In this document: positions 1-7,276 of the stretch, piece after piece
Numbering within the stretch: the stretch's first letter is position 1
Layout of the letters: every line of letters starts with the position of its first letter
Source: Paraflavisolibacter caeni
GTDB taxonomy: Bacteria; Bacteroidota; Bacteroidia; Chitinophagales; Chitinophagaceae
Length of the DNA stretch: 64,000 nucleotides
Direction: 5' to 3'
NCBI RefSeq assembly: GCF_025628885.1
Contig: NZ_JAOTIF010000016.1
Coordinates: 1-64,000 of the forward strand
The notes under the pieces: model-generated
What the model was told of the DNA's origin: nothing
The model's input: the letters and a program-made list of their open reading frames with translations, nothing else
Database searches by the model: none
Translations under genes and position numbers: made by a program

Positions 1-18
1 GGTAAATGAATCAGAAAG

Positions 19-699
19 ATGAAACAGGTCTATATCAATAGTAAAGAAAGGGTGGTGATCAAGGATGGCAAGCAGGTGCCCAGACTGTTGTTGGGCATGA
101 TCAGGGGCTCGATTGGGAAGTGCTTTGTGGTGAAGCATTATAGGGGGAACAAGAAAAAGAAGTGGAAAAAAAGGATTGTGATCACCAAGTACCCAGATAT
201 GAGTGGCATAGTGGCCTCTGAAAAGCAGAGGGTAAGGAGGGATTTGTTTAAGGAGGCAGTGGTGTATGCCCAGTGGATCCTCTCGGATGCGGAAAGGAAG
301 GAGGCGTTTCGTAAATCTCTACCCAGGAAGAAGAGAAAGCATGTCTACCAGGCAGCTATTCGGTTGTATATGAACATGCAGGGGGACAAGCAGTGGCTGA
401 GGAAGCAGCTGGCAGTGAGAGGGATGATGAGTACGGGCAGAAGGGAAATAGCTGATGTGAGGGTGGTAAAGGGTGAATTGTCAATGGGGAATATAAGAGA
501 AGTCAGTGGAGTGTGGTCAATGGGAAATTTGAGCAAAGCGAAAAGTGCATGGGCAATGGTGAATGCGCGGAGGGCGAATGAAGGCTATCAGCAGCATGGA
601 TTATGGAAGGTTATATGGGAAAGGAAGAATTTTATGGATGTGTGGCAACAGGAAATGGTTGAAGAGTTGTGTTGCAAGCCTTTCTATTGTGATACTTAA
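19..699 (+). CDS. Basic protein of unknown function, paralog A
   Basis: A 226-residue, strongly basic protein that I do not recognise as a characterised family. Its first ~150 residues closely match the protein at 56025-56639, including the blocks 'GSIGKCFVVKHYR', 'KKKKWKKRI', 'YPDMSGIVASEKQRVRR' and 'VVYAQWILSDAERKE'. The match extends to DNA level with runs of more than 25 identical bases, so the two are recent paralogs. No signal peptide or membrane segment is visible. The tail after residue ~150 differs from the paralog and is rich in 'SMGN'-like repeats encoded by repeated GTCAATGGGGAAT-type sequence. The start is the ATG aligned with the shared MKQ(V/L)YI of both copies. The general look (short Gly-Ser core, basic linker, Arg-rich helix) resembles small proteins proliferated in Bacteroidota genomes, but that is only an impression. 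Confidence 0.6.
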   Translation: MKQVYINSKERVVIKDGKQVPRLLLGMIRGSIGKCFVVKHYRGNKKKKWKKRIVITKYPDMSGIVASEKQRVRRDLFKEAVVYAQWILSDAERKEAFRKSLPRKKRKHVYQAAIRLYMNMQGDKQWLRKQLAVRGMMSTGRREIADVRVVKGELSMGNIREVSGVWSMGNLSKAKSAWAMVNARRANEGYQQHGLWKVIWERKNFMDVWQQEMVEELCCKPFYCDT

Positions 700-717
700 T
701 CAATAAAAATTGAATAA

Positions 718-1170
718 ATGAAGCTACACAGAGCTGATTCGAGTAATCGAGATTTTATTGAACTGGTTAGAGCTTTGGATGCGGAGTTGGCCCAGAGGGA
801 TGGAAGTGATCATTCATTTTATGCCCAGTTCAATACGATTGACAGGATCAAATATGCGATAGTAGCTTATGAGGATGATAAGGCTGTAGGTTGTGGGGCT
901 ATCAAAGAATTTGCTCATGGTATTATGGAGGTGAAGCGTATGTATACATTACCGGAATACAGGGGAAAGGGAATTGCGGCTAATGTGCTGGGTGAATTGG
1001 AAAAATGGGCAACAGAGTTAGGTTATCAGAAGTGTGTATTGGAGACGGGAAAGAGGCAACAAGAAGCGATTGCTCTTTATACAAAGAACGGTTATCAGAT
1101 CATTCCGAACTATGGGCAATATGTGGGGGTGGAGAATAGTGTATGTTTTGAGAAAGAAGTAAGGGTATAA
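718..1170 (+). CDS. GNAT family N-acetyltransferase
   Basis: A 150-residue single-domain GCN5-related acetyltransferase, predicted to move an acetyl group from acetyl-CoA to an amine; the substrate cannot be read from sequence. The acetyl-CoA binding motif A is 'MYTLPEYRGKGIAANVL' (R/Q-x-x-G-x-G/A) at about residues 75-92. The family's beta-alpha end is seen in 'CVLETGKRQQEAIALYTKNGY'-type sequence, where the 'A..LY.K.GY' signature closes the fold. Length is normal for a stand-alone GNAT. It lies 18 bp after the basic-protein gene on the same strand, so co-transcription is possible, but no functional link is evident. Confidence 0.85.
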   Translation: MKLHRADSSNRDFIELVRALDAELAQRDGSDHSFYAQFNTIDRIKYAIVAYEDDKAVGCGAIKEFAHGIMEVKRMYTLPEYRGKGIAANVLGELEKWATELGYQKCVLETGKRQQEAIALYTKNGYQIIPNYGQYVGVENSVCFEKEVRV

Positions 1171-1466
1171 TTGGTTAGAGGACATCTGTACAGGTCAGTG
1201 GGAAATTAGAAGAGATGATGAGGACAATGGATGGGTAGAAATAGATTTACAACTTTGACAAAGACCTGTGAACGGCATATCTTAGGGAAGAGGAGATATG
1301 TTTGGTACTTTTTGCAAGTTTGGTTAACTTACCAATGGTCTTGATCTCTGCTATATTTCTTATTGTTTGAAAGGATTCATTGTTGCCTCTATTTACTTTC
1401 ACCTACTATTATAAAGTAAATCCTTCCTTATGTGAATATTTTTTCATCATCTAAAGTCTTCTGGTT
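1171..1466. other. Intergenic region with no gene seen
   Basis: About 296 bp between the acetyltransferase and the cyclase fusion. I see no convincing ORF or RNA. A TATGTTTG box at 1297-1304 fits the Bacteroidota -7 consensus TAnnTTTG, but it has no good -33 partner at the right distance, so it is only a weak promoter candidate. Confidence 0.4.
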
Positions 1467-2291
1467 ATGCCACTCTATATGGACATGCATAAGGGTATGA
1501 AGGGACTTTCCCGTGAAGAATTAGAAAATGCGCATCGACAGGATGTAGAAATTCAAGATAAATATGGTGTGAAGTATCAAAAGTTTTGGGTCAATGAGGA
1601 AGCGGGGACTATATTTTGCCTTATTGAAGCCCCCAGTAAAGAAGCTTGCGCCGCTGTCCATTTCGCATCTCATGGTCAACAAGCCTGTGAGATCATTGAG
1701 GTACACCCTACCGACTATGCAGCCATTATGGAACCGGCTCATTCAACACCAACCGGTATTGTAGTGCATCCGGATGGGAAGTTGGATTCTGCAACCCGGA
1801 CCTTTCTCTTTACAGATATTGTAGACTCTACCAGCCTCACAGAAAGCTATGGGGATATTATGGCTATGACTATTTTACGAAAGCACAATGAGATTGTTCG
1901 AAACGTTTTACAGAAAAATACAGGCACGGAAGTAAAACATACAGGTGATGGCATCATGGCGACTTTTATGTCCAGTGCGAAGGCAGTACGCAGTGCATTA
2001 GAAATTCAAAATAGTTTAAAAGAATACAGGGAGGAACATCCGGATGTTCCTTTACATATTCGAATCGGCATCAATGCCGGTGAACCCGTGACGGAAGGCA
2101 ATGATTTCTTTGGAGCTGCAGTGCAGTTGACCAAACGGATCTGCGACATAGCAAACCCAGACCAGGTTCTTATATCAGATGTGATTAAGAGTTTGTGTAT
2201 GGGTAGGAATTTTCAATTCCAGGAGTTGGAGGCCCAACATCTAAAGGGTTTTCACGAGCTAATCAAAACGTATGTTGTAACGGGATATTAG
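1467..2291 (+). CDS. DUF4242 domain fused to class III nucleotide cyclase
   Basis: A 274-residue two-domain protein. Residues 1 to ~85 (MPLYMDMHKG..., '...VKYQKFWVNEEAGTIFCLIEAP') match the small DUF4242/SCO4226 nickel-binding-like ferredoxin fold. Residues ~108-270 are a class III adenylate/guanylate cyclase catalytic domain. Its first metal-binding Asp sits in 'FLFTDIVDST' and the second in 'VKHTGDGIMATF'; 'HIRIGINAGEP' and 'GAAVQLTKRICDIANPDQVLIS' are further family blocks. It probably makes cAMP (cGMP cannot be excluded), with the small domain as a possible sensor. It has no transmembrane segment, so it should be cytosolic. No neighbouring effector is visible. Confidence 0.85.
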   Translation: MPLYMDMHKGMKGLSREELENAHRQDVEIQDKYGVKYQKFWVNEEAGTIFCLIEAPSKEACAAVHFASHGQQACEIIEVHPTDYAAIMEPAHSTPTGIVVHPDGKLDSATRTFLFTDIVDSTSLTESYGDIMAMTILRKHNEIVRNVLQKNTGTEVKHTGDGIMATFMSSAKAVRSALEIQNSLKEYREEHPDVPLHIRIGINAGEPVTEGNDFFGAAVQLTKRICDIANPDQVLISDVIKSLCMGRNFQFQELEAQHLKGFHELIKTYVVTGY

Positions 2292-2486
2292 GTATAGGGA
2301 AAAGGAAGCCATATCCAAAACGCCTATATTCACCTACAAGATTGAAGGTAATAAATGGTATATCAAAGGTGGGTTTGATACCATAAGGTATTGGTAAGCA
2401 GCTTTTAGAAGCTGTTATTGGCTTTGCAAAGTTGAAATGATGCATGAAAGTTCGCTGGCAGGTGTCGAACTGGAATGCGAATGCTA

Positions 2487-3779
2487 TTAGAGTTTTCTTA
2501 ACCGGAATAACTTTGTCTCGTGGCTTTGTACAATGCCTTTCCACCTTTTTCCTTTGCCAATGTTTTTATGTTGCCAGAGGTCTCTTATTTCATATGTTCC
2601 ATCCAAACCCAATTCATTGAAGTCGATGCCTGATGTTTGCGGCACATTACTACGGTTTAAAACTGCGACAGTATAATCGCCATTTGATAGTGGTTTTACA
2701 AACACATTCCATATATCTCCTTTTACTTTCCGTTCTGCCTGTTGACCTAATGGATCCTGGTTTAGTGCGATCACTTCCTCGTTCAGCAAAATGCGCCTGG
2801 TTGGTTCATTCATGTTACGCAGGTCATTGGCGGCTATGAGGGGAGCGTTCATTATGCTCCACAAGCTCATTTGACTTTGGTATTCAATATCATTGCACCC
2901 AGTGCCGCCAAGGTAGCCGGAAGGCCCCTTTTTTCCATACAGTCCTACCATAAGCATGTCGGGATCGTTCCACCCGCCAGAGCCAGCAAATGAATGCAGA
3001 TCGGCATTTATATCAACAATATCCAGAATTCCAGCACCTACCCGGTGCAGGTCGGTAACTGATTTAGGCGATTCAAGACTTCTCCACTTGTCACGTATGT
3101 CAGCAGTTGTGCGCCACAATTGCCCGCCTGAGTTCTTTGCCCAATACCAGGGTTTTCTATCTCCCCATTCGCAGATCCCGAACATAATTTCTCTTCCGCT
3201 TTTGTGAAGCGCCTTTCCCATCCGGGTATAGCGTGTTATGGCAGTTGCAGAATCCTGCGGTGCACCACAATAATCGTATTTGAGGTAGTCAATCTCCCAT
3301 GAAGCGAAGGTTTTGGCATCCTGTTCTTCAAAGCCCAGACTTGCTGTATAACCGGCACAGGTCAATTGAGCTGCATCGGAATATATTCCCAATTTGATTC
3401 CTTTTGCATGCATATAGTCTGCTAATGCCTGAATGCCTGAAGGAAACTTTTTAGGATCAGGAATCAAATTGTTTTTATTATCCCTGCCACCCTGCCAACC
3501 ATCGTCTATGAAAATATAATTAAATCCTGCTTTAACCATGCCACTGGCTACCATTGCATCAGCCATTTCACGAATGGTTTGTTCATTAATATCTACACCA
3601 AAATAGTTCCAGGTCATCCAGCCCATTGGAGGAACAGGTGCCAGGATATTTTCCTTCCTGGAATTTGTTTGTGCGTAGAGAGAAAAGCCTTTCATGCAAA
3701 AAATAATAATAAGCAAAAAGAACCTTGTTCTCTTAATAAATTGAAGGGTAGAGACAGATGCTAGCATAATATGATGCAA
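2487..3779 (-). CDS. Alpha-galactosidase, glycoside hydrolase family 27
   Basis: A 430-residue secreted melibiase that hydrolyses terminal alpha-galactosides. An N-terminal hydrophobic stretch ('FFLLIIIFCMKGFSLYAQ') is a signal peptide. The GH27 barrel begins with 'PPMGWMTWNYFG' and 'YIFIDDGWQGGRD'. The catalytic nucleophile is Asp169 in 'YLKYDYC', and the acid/base lies in 'GGWNDPDML' near residue 272. A C-terminal beta-sandwich domain follows ('...VAVLNRSNVPQTSGIDF'). Length fits the family. The first ATG (3779) is reported; the ATG at 3767 would give a tidier signal peptide. It is monocistronic by spacing and is likely used for plant or host glycans. Confidence 0.93.
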   Translation of the reverse strand: MHHIMLASVSTLQFIKRTRFFLLIIIFCMKGFSLYAQTNSRKENILAPVPPMGWMTWNYFGVDINEQTIREMADAMVASGMVKAGFNYIFIDDGWQGGRDNKNNLIPDPKKFPSGIQALADYMHAKGIKLGIYSDAAQLTCAGYTASLGFEEQDAKTFASWEIDYLKYDYCGAPQDSATAITRYTRMGKALHKSGREIMFGICEWGDRKPWYWAKNSGGQLWRTTADIRDKWRSLESPKSVTDLHRVGAGILDIVDINADLHSFAGSGGWNDPDMLMVGLYGKKGPSGYLGGTGCNDIEYQSQMSLWSIMNAPLIAANDLRNMNEPTRRILLNEEVIALNQDPLGQQAERKVKGDIWNVFVKPLSNGDYTVAVLNRSNVPQTSGIDFNELGLDGTYEIRDLWQHKNIGKGKRWKGIVQSHETKLFRLRKL

Positions 3780-3934
3780 ATGTTGAACTTTAAAAATACT
3801 ATTTGAAAACTAGTGCAAACCATGCAACCGTTTGCCCAATTTTTAATACAATTCAGTGATCTGCTATAACTGCTGAAGATTGTTTTAAAATCGGCAGCAT
3901 GGCTAGTAGCCTTATTCGTTTGTTCAAAGTTGTG

Positions 3935-5266
3935 TTACTGCAACTGAGTAGCGAGTTTGTTTCTCTTGCGAATGAACAGGTTGTAGAAGGGATAGGAAAA
4001 AATGATGAGGGACAGGATGACCAGGAAGCTGAATTGATCGCTGATGGCAAAGCCAATGAATAGGGCGATTGTGACAATGAAAGCGAAATAAGTGGAGAAG
4101 GGATAGCCCCAGGCTTTATAAGGACGATGCAATGTGGGCTCCTTTTTTCGTAAATATATCAATGAGAGAAAGGCAAAGCCTGTGACCATCGTCATCATGA
4201 AGGCTCCTAAAGCGAAGAGCTGTTCAAAGGAACTCAGGAGGATCATGGTTGTGGCAATGGTATAGCAAAACAGAAGTGATATGTAAGGTGTTCCGCCTTT
4301 GTTCAGGATCGTTCCCTGTTTTATAAAATAGCCATCTCTGCTCAGCCCAAATAAGATGCGTGAAGGGATCATCATATAAGCGTTGAGAATACTGAAAAGA
4401 GAAAACAACGCTATCATAATAATTAAATTTTTACTCCACCTCCCAAAAGCTACTGAAGCTGCATCTGATGCGGCCAGTGTTGAATTGGCAATTGCACTAA
4501 CCGGGAGCACATACAAGATAGCTGCATTGACCAGGACGTAAAGCAGCATTACAGTTAAAGCGCCGATCATGTAAGACTTAGGAATGTTGTGACCGGGATC
4601 CTGGTCTTCTTCAGCAAAGAAAGAAACGGACATCCATCCATCGTATGAGCCCATAATAAGTTGTAATGATTTAAAGACAGCGATGAACATTCCCCCGCTT
4701 AGTAAAGGAGTATTGATACTTTGAATAGTGGTGGTATGTTCGCTGAAAAAACAACCTCCTATCAATACTAAAAAGAGCAACACTTTAGCAGCACTGGTTA
4801 CTTGCTGGATGCTGCTGCCACTTTTCACTCCCGGCAAGTTGAAAAGCGTAAAGAAGCTTAGAAACAAAATCGCTACCAATGTTGTATAGGGTTTTATACC
4901 CGGGAAGATCAAGGTGGTATATTCACTTAACACAATGCAGAAGTAAGCAGGCGCTATTGCGTTACAGATGAAATCAAACCAGCCATTTAAAAAGCCCGCA
5001 TAACCGCCGAAAGCTCTTTTGATGTAATTGTAAGCCCCTCCAGCTTTGGGGAGCATTGTAGTCAGTTCGGCATAAGAGGAAGCTGACAGAAGAATGTATA
5101 TGCCAACGAGTATCCAACATAGTAAGATCATGGGAGCACTTGGCAAAACAGCAGCAATGGTTGAGGGAGCTCTTAAGATACCAACTCCAATTGTACCTCC
5201 AACTACTACGGCAATCCCAAAGGCAACTCCTAATACTCTTCTTAGCTTGTTAATATGCTTTTTCAC
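3935..5266 (-). CDS. APC superfamily amino acid permease
   Basis: A 443-residue inner-membrane transporter with about 12 hydrophobic helices. The N-terminal 'VVVGGTIGVGILRAPSTIA' is the glycine-rich first-helix motif (GxGIF-like) of the amino acid-polyamine-organocation superfamily. 'LPKAGGAYNYIKRAFGGYAGFLNGWFDF' is the typical TM3 region and 'PKSYMIGALTV' the loop before TM7. The start MKKHINKLRRV has the usual cytosolic basic tail. The substrate is not determinable, but an amino acid exchanger or importer is most likely. The neighbours are unrelated and the gene appears to be transcribed alone. Confidence 0.88.
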   Translation of the reverse strand: MKKHINKLRRVLGVAFGIAVVVGGTIGVGILRAPSTIAAVLPSAPMILLCWILVGIYILLSASSYAELTTMLPKAGGAYNYIKRAFGGYAGFLNGWFDFICNAIAPAYFCIVLSEYTTLIFPGIKPYTTLVAILFLSFFTLFNLPGVKSGSSIQQVTSAAKVLLFLVLIGGCFFSEHTTTIQSINTPLLSGGMFIAVFKSLQLIMGSYDGWMSVSFFAEEDQDPGHNIPKSYMIGALTVMLLYVLVNAAILYVLPVSAIANSTLAASDAASVAFGRWSKNLIIMIALFSLFSILNAYMMIPSRILFGLSRDGYFIKQGTILNKGGTPYISLLFCYTIATTMILLSSFEQLFALGAFMMTMVTGFAFLSLIYLRKKEPTLHRPYKAWGYPFSTYFAFIVTIALFIGFAISDQFSFLVILSLIIFSYPFYNLFIRKRNKLATQLQ

Positions 5267-5492
5267 TGGCGCTTATAAGTATTATTTCAGCTAACGGAGA
5301 AGCATTGGCGTTGCGGCAGACTTTTTTCATTCGTTGGTTTGAAACCAATGCTCAATAAAGATAAACAATTCACCTGTTATTCTATAGTTCAATTGATCAT
5401 GTGCAATCGGAATGTAAGGCAGGCCGTAATATATTGATGATTGCCTTTCCTTATTTGCTGCAACGCCGATAAAATTTGGTCAACAGCGGTTG

Positions 5493-5903
5493 TTACTTTT
5501 TCTGTCCCAGTGAAAACCAGTTTCCAGAATCGTCAACAAACAAAGCTTCGTAGCCGTAAAACTCTTTTGTTGGGGGTTTTTTGAAAACGATTCCTTTGGC
5601 TTTCATTTCTTCGTATGTTGCATTCAGGTCATTGCATTCAAATACACCAAAACCAAATGTCCCTTTCTTTACAAGTTCTCTCATTTGTTCGGCTGCACCG
5701 TCTTTGAACATCATACCGTCTTCAATAGGCATTAAAGTAATTTCCAATTCCGGTTGCTCTGGTGTGCAAACAGTCAACCAACGCATCCCTGGTCCCATTG
5801 GTGCATCTGTGTGCACTTTGAAGCCGAGTTTGTTCACATAAAAATCATAAGCACTGTCCTGATTAAGAACAAAGATGCTTACATGGCTTAATTGGGTAAT
5901 CAT
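5493..5903 (-). CDS. VOC (glyoxalase/bleomycin resistance) family protein
   Basis: A 136-residue vicinal oxygen chelate fold protein. Residues 4-30 ('LSHVSIFVLNQDSAYDFYVNKLG') form the first beta-alpha-beta module, and the second covers 'FGVFECNDLNATYEEMKAKGIVF' to 'YGYEALFVDDSGNWFSL'. The first His and a Glu in the second module are the expected metal ligands. Function within VOC ranges from dioxygenase to resistance protein and cannot be decided here. It lies 57 bp downstream of an AraC-type regulator on the same strand, so the pair is probably one operon, with the regulator controlling it. Confidence 0.87.
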   Translation of the reverse strand: MITQLSHVSIFVLNQDSAYDFYVNKLGFKVHTDAPMGPGMRWLTVCTPEQPELEITLMPIEDGMMFKDGAAEQMRELVKKGTFGFGVFECNDLNATYEEMKAKGIVFKKPPTKEFYGYEALFVDDSGNWFSLGQKK

Positions 5904-5960
5904 AGTTCACTTTTTGTATTGCTTATGTAAGCAAAAGTCAACATTGATTTTTCAATCCAC

Positions 5961-6410
5961 TTATTGAAAATTGCTTTTTTGCGTCCATCCTTTTTGTTCA
6001 GCGAAACATGCGGGAATAAATTGTAAAGGGTCTGTTTTGATTTGCTCTTGTTTTTCCATAAACTGTCGCTGATAAGCAGAAGGGGACATCTTAGTATACC
6101 GTTTAAATAAGTCGGTAAATGAACTCACACTGGTAAAACCTACAAAGAAGGAAACATCTGTTACAGACATTCCTTTTTGTAAAAGTCGTATGGCATTTTC
6201 AATTCGCACTTTTGTCAAGTATTGATGCGGTGTTTTACCATAGATCGTTTTGAACAGCCGGATGAAATGAAACTTGGAAAAGTAGGCTTCATCAGCGATA
6301 TTGTTGAGATCTATGCAGTCATCAAAATGCGTATCAATAAAGAGTTTGGCTTGAACAATTCGCTTGTAGATATATATTTTAGGGAAATCGCTTTTCATTG
6401 GTATGCGCAT
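5961..6410 (-). CDS. AraC family transcriptional regulator (HTH-only)
   Basis: A 149-residue DNA-binding protein consisting almost only of the two helix-turn-helix units of AraC/XylS. The first HTH is around 'IDLNNIADEAYFSKFHFIRLFKTIYGKTPHQYL' and the second around 'SVTDVSFFVGFTSVSSFTDLFKRYTKMSPSAYQRQF', the latter containing the family signature. There is no N-terminal sensor domain, unlike full-length AraC at about 290 residues, so ligand sensing is absent or supplied by another protein. The alternative start MKSDF lies 12 bp inside. It probably regulates the VOC gene that follows it. Confidence 0.88.
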   Translation of the reverse strand: MRIPMKSDFPKIYIYKRIVQAKLFIDTHFDDCIDLNNIADEAYFSKFHFIRLFKTIYGKTPHQYLTKVRIENAIRLLQKGMSVTDVSFFVGFTSVSSFTDLFKRYTKMSPSAYQRQFMEKQEQIKTDPLQFIPACFAEQKGWTQKSNFQ

Positions 6411-6655
6411 GCAGAGGTTTTGAAGGGTTGATGATTTTTAATGAGGGGTGATCCAGAGTACAGCAAACAGCACCTAAGGAAAGCCTTTATGGTTAGTGTG
6501 TGTTATGGGCAAAATCATTAACATTATCAGAAACGCCTGTCTTTAAAACGTGTAGCAATTGCCGTCCCTAAAGCAAAAAACGTTCCCAAAAATAAAACCT
6601 TGAACAGGATGAATACGAGGTGATGAGGTTGATAGCTAAAAAAATGGCAGGAAGA

Positions 6656-7231
6656 TCAAAAGCGATAGGCTGCGCCCAGAGCTATGCCGATATAGCCGGT
6701 GGCTTTATCGGCTTTGCCGGTACCGGGTGGCGGACCATCCATAACCATGGGGTAGTTTGCTTCTATGAATGGAAATACCTTATCATTGACTTTCATTCTT
6801 AATCCTAAAGCCGGCATTATGCTAAAGCTGGCATTAAATTCTGTTTCACCTGATGTGGGCGATAGATCATAACTAAGATTATAGAGGCTAACGCCCATGC
6901 CGAAACCAAGATAAGGGATCCACTTTTTATCGGTCAGCTCATAATCTGCAGTTACTAAAATAGGTACTTGATCAAGCCTGGCATTTTCAAAAACATCAGA
7001 GGGATTATCATCATTGTGCATGCGTCCCCAACCTAACATAAGACCTACGCCCCAACGATCATTCTTTAACCGCTTCGATACATTCAGCTGGTAAAGTATA
7101 CCACTATTCGAAATTGTATTATATCCAGTGATCGGAATTGACATTCCAATGCCGGGTTGTACTGACCATTGTGCCTGCATTTCGCATGTCCATAAGATCA
7201 TTGCCAGAAGGAGTGTATATTTCAATTTCAT
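6656..7231 (-). CDS. Outer-membrane beta-barrel-type protein
   Basis: A 191-residue exported protein with signal peptide 'MKLKYTLLLAMILWTCEMQAQ'. The mature part alternates hydrophobic and polar residues and has glycine-rich turns ('WGVGLMLGWGRMHND', 'YLGFGMGVSLYNL', 'PALGLRMKV'). It ends in '...YIGIALGAAYRF', an aromatic C-terminus typical of outer-membrane barrels. The size suggests an eight-stranded barrel of the PF13568/OmpW-like class. The substrate or role is unknown. It is transcribed in the same direction as the sensor kinase upstream, with a 45-bp gap. Confidence 0.75.
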   Translation of the reverse strand: MKLKYTLLLAMILWTCEMQAQWSVQPGIGMSIPITGYNTISNSGILYQLNVSKRLKNDRWGVGLMLGWGRMHNDDNPSDVFENARLDQVPILVTADYELTDKKWIPYLGFGMGVSLYNLSYDLSPTSGETEFNASFSIMPALGLRMKVNDKVFPFIEANYPMVMDGPPPGTGKADKATGYIGIALGAAYRF

Positions 7232-7276
7232 GTGACAACATTAATTTTTTACAGGTTAAATATGGAGTTACAGCCT

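Noticed and set aside
2263-2544. 93-residue minus-strand ORF overlapping the cyclase and GH27 ends
   Set aside because: It overlaps the coding ends of both well-supported genes and has no family resemblance.
6541-6658. Open frame continuing in phase after the stop of the 6656-7231 barrel gene (hydrophobic, ending RFKDRRF)
   Set aside because: It has no start codon and directly follows a normal barrel C-terminus (AYRF). Hydrophobic text is common in AT-rich spacers. A stop readthrough cannot be supported.
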